Positions 1 through 9,134 of a stretch of DNA of 64,000 nucleotides are shown here, one piece after another. The stretch is taken from the NCBI RefSeq assembly GCF_004364335.1, contig NZ_SOCR01000014.1, forward strand, positions 1 through 64,000. Direction: 5' to 3'. Numbering within the stretch: the first letter of the stretch is position 1; each line of letters begins with the position of its first letter. The stretch comes from Pseudomonas graminis (GTDB lineage: Bacteria; Pseudomonadota; Gammaproteobacteria; Pseudomonadales; Pseudomonadaceae). The notes beneath the pieces were generated by a model that worked only from the letters and a program-made list of their open reading frames with translations, searched no databases and was not told where the DNA came from. The position numbers were made by a program, and so were the translations under genes.

Positions 1-228
1 GCGCAGTGGGCCGAGCCGCATGGATGCGGCGAGAGCGCCGTCAGGACATGGATGTCCGTTCGGCGCGGGCCCACGGAGCGTCGTCGAAGTGAGGGTATTC
101 CGACGAAGGAGGAACCTAACCAGGAGCAAGCACCCTTGGTTCCTTGGGGATGGTGCGACTTTCGACTTTTCCAAGTAACTCGCCGAAGGCGAAATAGTCT
201 GCCCCCAGGCAGACGCTCTAGATCCAGA
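1..228. other. Non-coding edge segment, possibly a dispersed repeat
   Basis: No convincing gene is visible here; the long plus-strand reading frame across this stretch and the next gene is a shadow of the HD-domain gene. The segment has short inverted stretches (for example GGACATGGATGTCC) and a composition that resembles, from memory, a sequence recurring between genes in Pseudomonas genomes. It may also be the tail of a feature lying left of the window. The repeat assignment is recollection only. Confidence 0.25.
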
Positions 229-870
229 TCACGCCTTCCAGGGCGACTGCCGAATGACCTCCACAAAATTCAGCGGCTTGAACGTCGGATCCTCAGCCAC
301 CAACACATCCGCATTCACCGTCCCGAACGTCGTATCCGGCTTATGCCGAAAACCATCGGCAAACGCGCACAAAATGCACGCCTTGAAGTCCTCACCGCGC
401 GGGTGAGCATGGGTCACCCCCTCACGCTGCTCATCACTGAACTGCCCGTAATTGATCCCCAGCACATCCATCTCCACGCCCGCCGTCACCAGCGCCACGT
501 TCGGCCGCAAATGCTCGGGCACGCCCGGCGTCGTGTGCAGCGCAATCGACAACCACACCTGCTCCATATCCCCCTCGGACAACCCAAATGGCTGCATGAA
601 CGCCCGCGCCGCGTTGGCCGAATCCACCTCAAAACGCAGGTCCACGCTGCGATGCCGCGCCACCAGACCCAAATCATGAAACATCGCACCGACATAAAGC
701 TGCTCGGCGTCGTACGCCAGCCCCTTGCGCTCCCCCGTCAGCGCGCCCCACAAAAACACACGGCGCGAATGATTGAACAGCAGGTCGTCTTGCTGATCGC
801 GGATGTACTCGGTGGTGGCGCGGGCCAGCGCGCTGTCGGGGATCTTGATACCGGCGATTGATTGACTCAT
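229..870 (-). CDS. HD-domain phosphohydrolase-like protein
   Basis: The 213-residue product carries an HD-type metal-binding signature: a His in NHSRRV, the paired HD of MFHDLGLV, and a further His in IALHTTPG. HD proteins are usually cytoplasmic phosphohydrolases or nucleotidases; the substrate cannot be read from sequence. I chose the start at 870 (MSQSIAG) because a GGAGAG ribosome site lies just upstream; an ATG at 936 would add a poorly supported 22-residue leader. The gene stands alone, divergent from the transporter at 1176. Related proteins are often annotated as cyanamide-hydratase-like HD proteins, but I cannot confirm that activity. Confidence 0.8.
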   Translation of the reverse strand: MSQSIAGIKIPDSALARATTEYIRDQQDDLLFNHSRRVFLWGALTGERKGLAYDAEQLYVGAMFHDLGLVARHRSVDLRFEVDSANAARAFMQPFGLSEGDMEQVWLSIALHTTPGVPEHLRPNVALVTAGVEMDVLGINYGQFSDEQREGVTHAHPRGEDFKACILCAFADGFRHKPDTTFGTVNADVLVAEDPTFKPLNFVEVIRQSPWKA

Positions 871-1175
871 GGGAAATCTCTCCAGCGGCCGCACCGGTGT
901 GGCGCGTTGAAGAGAAGTCTGCGCGGCGAGACCCAATGGCTCAATCGGCGCGCGGTCTCGTTCTCTGCCAAACGTGCATCGTTTACTGCCAGCTCACCTG
1001 CGGTTTACCAGATTGCGGCGGACCGACGGCACGACCTCGGATAAACTCTGCGCCGTTGCAGTGCGCCATGCCTCAAAAAGCGCCTCAAAAAGTGTCATCA
1101 AAGCGTGCCGTCAGAGCCCGCCGATAAAAGCATTCCTGCCCCCCCATCCTGATGCATCGAAAACAAGGAGCCCCT

Positions 1176-2060
1176 GTGTACAAGGGCGTTGCGTTATCGG
1201 TCATGGCCTCCTGCCTGTTCGCGGTCATGTACTACTACACCTCATTGCTCACGCCATTGAGCGGTGAAGAAATCTTCGGTTGGCGCATGCTGCTGACTCT
1301 GCCCTGCGTGACCCTGTTCATGCTCTCCAGCGGAGACTGGAAACTCGCCCGTGACCTCGGCGTCAGGGTGCGCCAGACGCCTGCATTGCTGGCGGGGATG
1401 GCGCTGTCGGCGACGTTGATGGGCGCGCAGTTGTTGCTGTTCATGTGGGCGCCGCTGCACGGCCGCAGCCTGGAGGTATCACTGGGGTATTTTCTGCTGC
1501 CGCTGACCATGATCCTCACCGGGCGTGTGGTGTACGGCGAGCACCTCTCGCACCTGCAGAAAATCGCCGCCTGTTGCGCGCTGGTCGGGGTCGGTAACGA
1601 GCTGCTGCGCCTGGGCAGTTTTTCCTGGGAAACCCTGGTCGTCTGCCTGGGGTATCCGCTGTACTTCGTGCTGCGGCGCAAGCTCAAGACCGACAACCTC
1701 GGCGGTCTGTGGTGGGACATGCTGCTGATCCTCCCCGTGGCGGTGCTGTTCATCTGCCAGGGCAATACCTCGGTGGTGGAACAATTCCCACGCTTCTATG
1801 TGCTGATTCCGGTGTTGGGGGCGATCAGTGCGTCGGCATTGGTCAGCTACATTCGCGCCAGCCGCCTGCTGGCGTTCAGCGTGTTCGGCTTGCTGAGCTA
1901 CGTCGAGCCGGTGCTGCTGGTCGGCGTCGCCCTGCTGCTGGGTGAATCCATCGGCCGCGATGAATGGATGACCTACCTGCCCATCTGGCTGGCGGTCATG
2001 GTCCTGGTGGGAGAAGGCGCCAAGCATGTGTTGGCCCAGCGACGACGCAACAGCGTGTGA
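1176..2060 (+). CDS. rarD: RarD-like EamA family transporter
   Basis: This is an inner-membrane protein of about ten hydrophobic helices matching the EamA (drug/metabolite transporter) fold in the RarD branch: the segment LLLFMWAPLHGRSLEVSLGYF parallels the E. coli RarD core around WLLFIWAV...EASLGYF, and YGE/LGE motifs end the helices as in that family. The start is taken as GTG 1176 because AAGGAG lies 5 nt upstream; an in-frame ATG at 1152 lies before that ribosome site. Its physiological substrate is not known; the RarD name comes from chloramphenicol sensitivity in E. coli. It converges on zapE with a 24-nt gap. Confidence 0.8.
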   Translation: MYKGVALSVMASCLFAVMYYYTSLLTPLSGEEIFGWRMLLTLPCVTLFMLSSGDWKLARDLGVRVRQTPALLAGMALSATLMGAQLLLFMWAPLHGRSLEVSLGYFLLPLTMILTGRVVYGEHLSHLQKIAACCALVGVGNELLRLGSFSWETLVVCLGYPLYFVLRRKLKTDNLGGLWWDMLLILPVAVLFICQGNTSVVEQFPRFYVLIPVLGAISASALVSYIRASRLLAFSVFGLLSYVEPVLLVGVALLLGESIGRDEWMTYLPIWLAVMVLVGEGAKHVLAQRRRNSV

Positions 2061-2084
2061 ATTGAAGGTTGCTCGTTGGCAGCA

Positions 2085-3206
2085 TTAATGACCGAAGCGC
2101 GCCAGCTGCATTTCCTGCAACCGGCTTAACGTGCGCCGAAACGCGAACGCCAGATAGCCTTCGGTGTACAGCTCGGCCATCGGCATCGCGGCTTCGATGT
2201 ACAGCGGCACCTTGCGGTCGTAGCACTCGTCCACCAGAGCGATGAAGCGGCGCACGCCATCGTCGTAGGGCGACAGCTGCGGCAGCTCGCGGTCCCCCGC
2301 CGTGACCTGTTCAACGCCGTCCTCGGTGCCACGGGCAATGCGCCCCTCGCGTTGGGGTGCGCTCAGCGCCGGCACTTCACTTAGCAAGACGGCTTTATAG
2401 CGATCGCACAGCTCGATGAAATCCATCGCCGCCAGCGGTTGCTCGCACAGGTCGGCATAGCGGCACCAGATCACCGTTCGACTGCTGCGCACCACCGGCA
2501 CATGGCGACGACCCAGCGGCGCTGGCTGAATCGACACCGACTCCCCGCTGCTCAACGCCTCGAACACTTCCACCAGCGCGCTCGGCCCCGTCTCCGCCTT
2601 CACCCAGTAACGCTGCTGCGCCTGACCGGGATGCAGCCGGTGGTCCTCGCCGCCGTCGACCGAGACCACCTCCATGAAGTGGTTGATCGCCGTGATCGCG
2701 GGCACGAAACGCTCGCGGTTATGACCCGTGGCGTACAACTGTTCGGGCAATTGATTGGACGTGCACACCAGCACCACGCCCTCGTCGAACATCGCGCGCA
2801 ACAGGCCGCCGAGGATCACCGCGTCGCCGATGTCATTGACGAACAACTCGTCGAAGCACAGCACGCGCACGTCCTGGGCCAGCTCCCGGGCCAGCACCTG
2901 CAGCGGTCTGGCCACGCCGGTGAGCTGGAACAGGCGCTGATGCACCCATCGCATGAAGTGATGAAAATGCTGGCGCCGGGCCGGGACCTGCAGGCTGTCG
3001 TAAAAACGGTCCATGAGCCAGGTCTTGCCGCGCCCCACCGGGCCACACAGATAAACGCCCTTGACCGCGCCGCCGCGCTTGCCGTCGTTCAGCGCCTGCC
3101 AGCAGGCCTGCAAGTGCAGCACAGCATTGCGCTGGGCCTCGTCCGGCTGAAAACCCTGTACATCAACGGCCTGCTGCCAGGCCTCAAGTGGAGACAGAAC
3201 GGTCAT
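2085..3206 (-). CDS. zapE: Cell division protein ZapE (AFG1-like ATPase)
   Basis: The 373-residue protein is an AFG1/ZapE P-loop ATPase. The Walker A motif GPVGRGKT is at residues 55-62 and the Walker B motif VLCFDELF at about 113-120, followed by the family's FVNDIGDA stretch and a sensor-like TSNQ. In E. coli ZapE associates with the divisome and affects Z-ring stability under stress. The length fits the family. The MFS gene upstream ends 9 nt before the start codon, so the two are probably co-transcribed. Confidence 0.88.
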   Translation of the reverse strand: MTVLSPLEAWQQAVDVQGFQPDEAQRNAVLHLQACWQALNDGKRGGAVKGVYLCGPVGRGKTWLMDRFYDSLQVPARRQHFHHFMRWVHQRLFQLTGVARPLQVLARELAQDVRVLCFDELFVNDIGDAVILGGLLRAMFDEGVVLVCTSNQLPEQLYATGHNRERFVPAITAINHFMEVVSVDGGEDHRLHPGQAQQRYWVKAETGPSALVEVFEALSSGESVSIQPAPLGRRHVPVVRSSRTVIWCRYADLCEQPLAAMDFIELCDRYKAVLLSEVPALSAPQREGRIARGTEDGVEQVTAGDRELPQLSPYDDGVRRFIALVDECYDRKVPLYIEAAMPMAELYTEGYLAFAFRRTLSRLQEMQLARFGH

Positions 3207-3215
3207 CGAAACGCT

Positions 3216-4493
3216 TCACTGTGCAGCGGAGTTTTGGTCGTGGCGTCTGGAATACGAAGCGCCCAACAGATAGAAACAGCCGCCGGCAATGATGAAGGCC
3301 GCCAGCATGTAAAACATGAAATGCGCCGACTGGGTCGCCAGGGCGAAGCCGCACAACACCGGCCCCAGCGCGCCACCGAGGTTGGAGAGGTTCTGCGCGC
3401 CGTAATACATGCCGCGCAAGTGGGTGGGTGCGATACGGTCGATGAACATGTACTCGGCGGGAAACACGATGATCTCGCCCAGGGTGAACACCGCCACCGC
3501 CAGCGACCAGTGCAGCACCGTCGTGGACAAGGCAAACCCGACCACGCCCATCAGAAACAGGCTGAAACCTGCGGTCAGCCACTGATTCAGGTACTGATGG
3601 CTGATGCGTTTGCCGACCAGGTACTGCAAGCAGATCACCACGGCGGCGTTCACCGCGACCACCGAGCTGATCACCTGATAGGTGAATTCCGGCGTGCTGG
3701 TGGTGACCAGATATTGCGAGAGGTACGCGGTGAACTGCCCGAATACCACCGCGCTGAGCACGCCGCCGACGGTGAAGCACACCAGCCGGTAGTCCTTGAG
3801 CAGGATGCGTCCGACGGCGATGAAGGAAACCGGCGCATTGGCCGGGTCCGCCGAACTCAGTTTGCGGTCCCCGTACATCGCGTAGACCGCCAAGAAGCCC
3901 AGGCCCAGCGCCGCCGATATCACGAACGGCAGCTTCATGTTCCAGTGGGCCAGCCCCGCGCCGATGAAGGGGCCGACGGCATAGCCGATGTTGATCAGCG
4001 TGTAGCGCACCGAGAACACTTTGCTCTGATCGGCCACCGGCAACAGCTTGCCAAACGCCGCCTTGACCACGATATCGATGACCGAATACGCGAAATTGAA
4101 CGACACCAGAAACAGGAAAAACAGCCACAGCTTGCTGGTCACGCACATGCCGATGAAGCCGGCGACGAAGAACCCGGTGAAGCACAGAATCAAGCGGTAG
4201 CTGGACAGTTTGTCGGTGAGGTAGCCGCCGTACAGGCTCAACAGCGAACCGACAATCAGCGCCCCGCCGACGACCATGCCGATGTCGCTCATGCTCAAGA
4301 CGAAATTCGAAGAAAGGTAAATCACCAGATACGGCAGGGTGATCGCCCTGCCCAGCGTCAGGAAAAGTGACGACGAAAGCAGGAGATTGACTGAAGCCGG
4401 GTAATGTCTGAGCGCAGCGAGCATCCGTGTTCTGTCCTTCATGACGTGCCGAGCCTGGGTAACAGGCGTCGGCGAGCTGTTTGAGTCAAACAT
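3216..4493 (-). CDS. MFS transporter, MdtH-like
   Basis: This is a major facilitator protein with about 12 hydrophobic segments. The loop YGGYLTDKLSSYR matches the MFS signature between helices 2 and 3. Overall pattern and size resemble the MdtH-like drug-efflux branch, but substrate prediction for MFS proteins is unreliable. The reading frame is open from 4556; I prefer ATG 4493, with ATG 4442 (MKDRTRM) a good alternative, and none has a strong ribosome site. It lies directly upstream of zapE and is divergent from the SulP gene. Confidence 0.75.
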   Translation of the reverse strand: MFDSNSSPTPVTQARHVMKDRTRMLAALRHYPASVNLLLSSSLFLTLGRAITLPYLVIYLSSNFVLSMSDIGMVVGGALIVGSLLSLYGGYLTDKLSSYRLILCFTGFFVAGFIGMCVTSKLWLFFLFLVSFNFAYSVIDIVVKAAFGKLLPVADQSKVFSVRYTLINIGYAVGPFIGAGLAHWNMKLPFVISAALGLGFLAVYAMYGDRKLSSADPANAPVSFIAVGRILLKDYRLVCFTVGGVLSAVVFGQFTAYLSQYLVTTSTPEFTYQVISSVVAVNAAVVICLQYLVGKRISHQYLNQWLTAGFSLFLMGVVGFALSTTVLHWSLAVAVFTLGEIIVFPAEYMFIDRIAPTHLRGMYYGAQNLSNLGGALGPVLCGFALATQSAHFMFYMLAAFIIAGGCFYLLGASYSRRHDQNSAAQ

Positions 4494-4627
4494 CGTTACA
4501 CAATCGGCAGTGACAGGACACCTGAAGAATGGGTGAAACGCGGCAGGGTGCGTCATTCCCCTACTGGCTGTGTGCGTTCACATTCCGTAACATTCCCACC
4601 TTTTGCACGCCGCCCTCCAGGAACGCC

Positions 4628-6073
4628 ATGAAACCCGCACGTCTTCGCGCCGATGTCCTTGCCGGACTCACCACCTCTTTCGCCCTGGTGCCCGAGTGCA
4701 TCGCCTTCGCGCTGGTCGCGCACCTCAATCCGCTGATGGGCCTGTATGGCGCCTTCATTATCTGCACGCTGACCGCGCTGTTCGGCGGGCGTCCCGGCAT
4801 GGTCTCGGGTGCGGCGGGTTCGATGGCCGTGGTCATCGTGGCGCTGGTCGTGCAGCACGGCGTGCAATACCTGCTGGCGACGGTGTTGCTGGGCGGGTTG
4901 GTGATGATCGCGTTCGGACTGCTGCGCCTGGGCAAACTGGTGCGGATGGTGCCGTATCCGGTCATGCTCGGGTTCGTCAACGGCCTGGCCATCGTCATTG
5001 CCATGGCGCAGCTGGAGCACTTCAAAAGCGGCGAAACCTGGCTCAGCGGCACGCCGCTCTATCTGATGATCGGACTGGTGTCCATGACCATGGCCGTGGT
5101 GTATCTGCTGCCGCGCCTGACCCGCTCGGTGCCGCCGGCGCTGGTCGCCATCCTCGGCGTCGGCCTGCTGGTGTACCTGTTTGACCTGCCGACGCGCACC
5201 CTTGGCGACATGGCGCACATCGCCGGCGGCCTGCCGGGCCTGTCGCTGCCGGACGTGCCGTGGAATCTGGAGACCCTGAAGATCATCGCGCCCTACGCGA
5301 TCCTGATGGCGCTGGTCGGTCTGCTGGAAACCCTGCTGACCCTGAACCTCACCGATGAAATCACCGAAAGCCGCGGCTACCCGGACCGCGAGTGTGTCGC
5401 CCTCGGCGTCGCCAACCTGGCTTCCGGCCTGTGCGGCGGCATGGGCGGCTGCGCGATGATCGGCCAGACCGTGATCAACCTCAGCTCAGGCGGCCGCGGC
5501 CGTCTGTCCGGCATCGTCGCCGGGGTGATGATTCTGATGTTCGTGCTGTTCCTGTCGCCCCTCATCGAGCGCATTCCGCTGGCGGCGCTGGTCGGCGTGA
5601 TGTTCGTGGTGGCCCAGCAGACCTTCGCCTGGGCCTCCCTGCGGGTGCTGCGCAAAGTCCCGCTGAACGATGTCTTCGCGATCATCGCCGTGACCATCGT
5701 CACTGTTCTCACCGACCTGGCCACCGCCGTGCTGTTCGGCATCCTCATCGCGGCGCTGAACTTCGCCTGGCAACAGGCCCGCGAGCTGTACGCTGACAGC
5801 CATATCGAGCCGGACGGCAGCAAGATGTATCACCTGCACGGCACGCTGTTCTTCGCCTCCACCACGCCGTTCCTCGATCAGTTCGATCACGTCAACGACC
5901 CGCAACTTGTCACGCTGGATTGCCGTCACCTGATCTTCGTGGACTATTCGGCGATCGCCGCGCTGAAAACCCTGCGCGAGCGTTATCACAAGGCGGGCAA
6001 GCACCTGCGCGTGGTGCACCTGTCGGAACGCTGCAAAAAGCTGCTCAAGCGCGCGGGTGTGCAGCACGCTTGA
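4628..6073 (+). CDS. SulP family anion transporter with STAS domain
   Basis: The roughly 480-residue protein has a SulP membrane domain (early LAGLTTSFALVPECIAFA, then glycine/alanine-rich helices such as FGGRPGMVSGAAGSMAVV), followed from about residue 390 by a cytoplasmic STAS domain (core LVTLDCRHLIFVDYSAIAAL). SulP proteins carry sulfate, bicarbonate or other anions; the substrate is not evident here and there is no carbonic anhydrase or sulfate gene nearby. The start is ATG 4628 with AGGAA upstream, not the longer frame opening at 4529. Confidence 0.88.
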   Translation: MKPARLRADVLAGLTTSFALVPECIAFALVAHLNPLMGLYGAFIICTLTALFGGRPGMVSGAAGSMAVVIVALVVQHGVQYLLATVLLGGLVMIAFGLLRLGKLVRMVPYPVMLGFVNGLAIVIAMAQLEHFKSGETWLSGTPLYLMIGLVSMTMAVVYLLPRLTRSVPPALVAILGVGLLVYLFDLPTRTLGDMAHIAGGLPGLSLPDVPWNLETLKIIAPYAILMALVGLLETLLTLNLTDEITESRGYPDRECVALGVANLASGLCGGMGGCAMIGQTVINLSSGGRGRLSGIVAGVMILMFVLFLSPLIERIPLAALVGVMFVVAQQTFAWASLRVLRKVPLNDVFAIIAVTIVTVLTDLATAVLFGILIAALNFAWQQARELYADSHIEPDGSKMYHLHGTLFFASTTPFLDQFDHVNDPQLVTLDCRHLIFVDYSAIAALKTLRERYHKAGKHLRVVHLSERCKKLLKRAGVQHA

Positions 6074-6100
6074 GGCGCTTGCTGAGCCTGGACGTGCGGA

Positions 6101-6661
6101 TTAACTGATCGCCCGCACAATAGTCTCGGTCGCCACCACCTGCGCGTATTCCCCGTGCAGGTTGGCCAGCGACATGGCGTGAATGTCCTCCGCGGTGCGT
6201 GGCTGGCCGAAGAAGTCTGCGCCGTCGAAGGTGAAGCAGGCGTCATGGGGCACGATGACCTCGAAGCCAAGATTGCCACCAGTGCGCGCGGTCGACTCCA
6301 CGGAGTTGTTGGTGACCACGCCGACGATCACCACCTGATTGATACCGTCCGCGCGCAGCCATCCCTCCAGCGCAGAATGGCAGAAGGCATCGGGCACCTG
6401 CTTGTGCAGCTCGCCTTCGTCGTCCCACGGCATAAACGCCGGTTGGAACTCGACGCCGGATTGCTGCGGCCAGAACACCGAATTCGGTGAGCGGGAGAAA
6501 TGCCGCACGTGAATCACCGTGCGCCCGCTGTCGCGCCAGGCGCTCAACAGTTCCAGCATCCGCTGCTCGGCGTCAGGGTTGTTGCGCCGCCCCAGTTTCG
6601 GGTGGTTGATGCCCTGCTGCATGTCGATGAGGACCAGCGCGGCTTTTGGTTGGATGTGCAT
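6101..6661 (-). CDS. Isochorismatase-family protein, Ser at the catalytic Cys position
   Basis: The 186-residue protein has the isochorismatase/cysteine-hydrolase fold: an early LVLIDMQ with the family Asp, VIHVRHFSRS, and the nucleophile segment GVVTNNSVESTAR. In hydrolases of this family that last motif normally reads T-x-x-C-V; here the Cys is Ser, so the usual amidase/hydrolase chemistry cannot be assumed. I recall related proteins with the same TNNSVE motif, so it may define a subfamily. Start 6661 has AGGAA upstream; an upstream ATG at 6736 is unsupported. It converges on the SulP gene. Confidence 0.82.
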   Translation of the reverse strand: MHIQPKAALVLIDMQQGINHPKLGRRNNPDAEQRMLELLSAWRDSGRTVIHVRHFSRSPNSVFWPQQSGVEFQPAFMPWDDEGELHKQVPDAFCHSALEGWLRADGINQVVIVGVVTNNSVESTARTGGNLGFEVIVPHDACFTFDGADFFGQPRTAEDIHAMSLANLHGEYAQVVATETIVRAIS

Positions 6662-6861
6662 GTTTATTCCTGTGAAGACGTTAGTGCAGTAAAGAGCGTG
6701 TGCCGCGAAGAGCGTGGCGTCTTGGAAGTTTTCCATCGCTTTGAGTCACGGCTTCCGTTTTACCCAGACTATCTCGACCACCGGTTACCGCGCGAGTCAT
6801 GGAGGGCAGATACTCTTGCCCCTCCACCCACGACTGAGCATTCAGGCTAAAGGAGATCGAC

Positions 6862-7611
6862 ATGACCCATCCCACCAATCTGATCGGCAAAACAGCTCTG
6901 GTCCAAGGCGGCTCTCGCGGCATCGGCGCTGCGATCGTCAAACGGCTGGTCGAACAAGGCGCAGCAGTGGCCTTCACCTTCGTCAGCTCGGAAGCCAAAG
7001 CCCGCGAACTGCAAGACAGCATCACCGCAGCCGGCGGCAAAGGCCTGGCCATCAAGGCCGACAGCGCTAACGCTGAAGACATTCGCGGCGCCGTCGCCAA
7101 AACCGTAGAGACGTTCGGCGGCCTCGACATCCTCGTCAACAACGCTGGCGTGCTGGCCATCGCGCCGCTCGACGAATTCACCCTCGAAGATTTCGACCGA
7201 ACCCTGGCGATCAACGTACGCAGCGTGTTCATCGCCAGCCAGGAAGCGGCGCGGCACATGAAAGAAGGCGGCCGCATCATCAACATCGGCAGCACCAACG
7301 CCGACCGCATGCCCTTCGCCGGTGGCGGCGTTTACGCCATGAGCAAATCGGCGCTGGTCGGCCTGACCAAAGGCCTGGCCCGCGACCTCGGCCCGCGCGG
7401 CATTACCATCAACAACGTCCAGCCCGGGCCGGTCGACACCGACATGAACCCGGCCGACAGTGACTTTGCCGAAACGCTGATGGGCCTGATGGCCGTCCCG
7501 CGCTACGGCAAGTCCGAAGAAATCGCCGCCATGGTCGCCTACCTCGCCGGCCCGGAAGCGGGCTACGTCACCGGCGCCAGCCTGACCATCGACGGCGGCT
7601 TTGGCGCCTGA
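6862..7611 (+). CDS. SDR family NAD(P)-dependent oxidoreductase
   Basis: The 249-residue classical short-chain dehydrogenase has the cofactor motif GGSRGIG near the N-terminus, an NNAG motif, and the catalytic set with Ser in IGST and Tyr/Lys in YAMSK, followed by the PGPVDTDM loop. It probably acts in the cytoplasm on a carbonyl or alcohol substrate that cannot be specified. A clear AGGAG lies before the ATG. A hairpin follows the stop, so it looks monocistronic. Confidence 0.9.
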   Translation: MTHPTNLIGKTALVQGGSRGIGAAIVKRLVEQGAAVAFTFVSSEAKARELQDSITAAGGKGLAIKADSANAEDIRGAVAKTVETFGGLDILVNNAGVLAIAPLDEFTLEDFDRTLAINVRSVFIASQEAARHMKEGGRIINIGSTNADRMPFAGGGVYAMSKSALVGLTKGLARDLGPRGITINNVQPGPVDTDMNPADSDFAETLMGLMAVPRYGKSEEIAAMVAYLAGPEAGYVTGASLTIDGGFGA

Positions 7612-7633
7612 TCCCCGCGCTCTCGCCTTCAAC

Positions 7634-7678
7634 GCAAAGCCCCGGACCTTTATGAGCACAAGGGGCTTCGCGCTTTTT
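7634..7678 (+). terminator. Rho-independent terminator after the SDR gene
   Basis: AAGCCCC (7637-7643) pairs with GGGGCTT (7662-7668), and a run of five T follows after CGCGC. It closes the SDR gene and separates it from the tRNA. Confidence 0.6.
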
Positions 7679-7775
7679 CCTTAAGCGCATGAAAATTCTG
7701 AAAAAAAGTTTTGCCTTCGCCAAAGCTTTCGACTACATTAGCGCGCCTCGACAGACTGAACGTCTGAAGAGATAC

Positions 7776-7865
7776 GGTGAAGTGTCCGAGTGGCTTAAGG
7801 AGCACGCCTGGAAAGTGTGTATACAAGAAATTGTATCGAGAGTTCGAATCTCTCCTTCACCGCCA
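7776..7865 (+). tRNA. tRNA-Ser (anticodon GGA)
   Basis: This is a 90-nt class II tRNA. The acceptor stem GGTGAAG pairs with CTTCACC (7855-7861), then discriminator G and encoded CCA. The anticodon loop CTGGAAA is flanked by CACGC/GTGTG and gives anticodon GGA, reading UCC and UCU codons. A long variable arm (TATACAAGAAATTGTATC region) and the T-loop GTTCGAATC are present. It is followed at once by a terminator. I see no duplicated tRNA end, so no integration at this tRNA. Confidence 0.95.
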
Positions 7866-7871
7866 CATTAA

Positions 7872-7910
7872 AAAGATCCCCGCAACGCTTATGGCGTGCG
7901 GGGATTTTTG
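7872..7910 (+). terminator. Terminator of the tRNA-Ser transcript
   Basis: ATCCCCGCA (7876-7884) pairs perfectly with TGCGGGGAT (7897-7905) and runs into a T-rich tail (TTTTTG). It lies 10 nt past the tRNA CCA end. Confidence 0.85.
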
Positions 7911-8000
7911 TTTCTGGGGTGTTTACCACACCGCGTCTGCACGGGCCGAGTCGGCTGGCAGAGTGGCAACTCCTCCGGTTGCCGCCAACCGCCCCATTCG

Positions 8001-8459
8001 TCAATCAACCTCGTCCAGCTGGTTCAAGCTCACCCGATAAGACTTAAGCCCGTCAGTCTGTGTGTACTGCTTGCTGAAGTATCGATAGACCGCGCCCTTC
8101 ACAGTGATACCGACGCCGTTAGCCGTATCACGGACCACCACGTCCTCAAGGGCGCTGTCGGTGATCATGAATGAATTCCGCGTGTTCAGTTCCTTGAGTA
8201 TTTCCTCGTCAGAGCCCGGGATCGGGCTGCTGAGATAAAACCGTAAGGTGTCCAGGTCGGTTGCAGGTGCGCCATAGTAGGTGACATACACCCATGCGCC
8301 CCGCTTTAGCTGATGTGTGAGCACCAGTTCATCTGCATCGGCGATGCCGCCCAAGACATGTTCGAGCAGGTAGTAAGCAAGCAATACGCTCAGTAAAGCC
8401 CAGAAGAGGAACTTGTAGATAACACGGGAGCTTGTAACCGTTGGATCGTGACTCTTCAT
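8001..8459 (-). CDS. Hypothetical membrane-anchored protein
   Basis: I do not recognise this protein. It has one N-terminal hydrophobic helix (about residues 16-34, FLFWALLSVLLAYYLLEH) followed by a roughly 110-residue soluble domain, so it is probably a single-pass inner-membrane protein with a periplasmic domain. Start choice is open: ATG 8459 has AAGGA about 11 nt upstream, while a TTG at 8495 would add 12 residues. It stands alone between the tRNA and a gene-free stretch. Confidence 0.6.
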   Translation of the reverse strand: MKSHDPTVTSSRVIYKFLFWALLSVLLAYYLLEHVLGGIADADELVLTHQLKRGAWVYVTYYGAPATDLDTLRFYLSSPIPGSDEEILKELNTRNSFMITDSALEDVVVRDTANGVGITVKGAVYRYFSKQYTQTDGLKSYRVSLNQLDEVD

Positions 8460-9134
8460 TCCTTGATATGTCCTTGTGATTAAGCGACAGCTCAAATATC
8501 TCTGCTTGATCTGATTGGCCGGTTAATCGTCCGAAGGTGCCAGCCCCTTCGTGGGTTCAAACAGCGTCTGCAAAGAATGGGTGGTCGCCGAGAAGGTGTT
8601 TCGAGCTCGCAATCCGGGGCGTAGCGCGTCGCGCGCGCACCTTGGCAGCAAGTGTCCAAGGCGTGACAAATTGTGTGTGAGCGTGACTCTTTTTGAAAGG
8701 CCCGATCCTGACAGACCAGCAGACGCTGTATGTAGGAGATAGCCAGTCGTTCTAGGGCCACGCTATCGCCGATTAAACACTGCTCATTTAGAGGCTGGCC
8801 GGGACGGCCCGTCCGCCTATGCTCCGCGAGCCTTTGCTCGCCGGTATGTTTAAGCCGCGCAGCCGCTTGCCCCGCGGCATCCCACCCTGCAAACGACCAC
8901 GTGACCCAACCCACCGGAATAACTAGAATCGCCCCGCGTTTATTTTTCCACGCAAAGCGTCGGAAAAATCTCCATTTGGGTGTCTGAGCAGCTAAGGTCT
9001 ATCCCTCGTACTGTGAATGAATCCAATTCCCGTACACGGCTAGCGCTACACCAAAAGAAAACAGTCCGTATTCCGGCCCCCATTGCGCACCCGCGAGAGA
9101 CACATGCAGGGTGCGAATTCGCAGGAGAAGGTAA
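8460..9134. other. Gene-free stretch upstream of an XRE regulator
   Basis: I see no credible coding sequence in about 670 bases on either strand. The open frames are rich in Arg/Cys with no recognisable domain and lack ribosome sites. The stretch may hold promoters for the divergent genes at 8459 and 9135, or decayed DNA. No clear repeat or terminator was found. Confidence 0.4.

Noticed and set aside
52..861. Long plus-strand frame of 269 codons across the HD-domain gene
   Set aside because: It is the antisense shadow of the HD gene, Arg/His-rich, with no domain or ribosome site.
2439..4370. 643-codon plus-strand frame opposite zapE and the MFS gene
   Set aside because: Composition (His/Gln/Arg-rich) is typical of antisense frames in high-GC DNA, and both minus-strand genes have clear domains.
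7776..7865. Prophage attachment at tRNA-Ser
   Set aside because: No integrase or phage gene is adjacent and no duplicate of the tRNA 3' end was seen.
8492..8914. 140-codon minus-strand frame in the gene-free stretch
   Set aside because: Arg/Cys-rich, no ribosome site, no recognisable domain.
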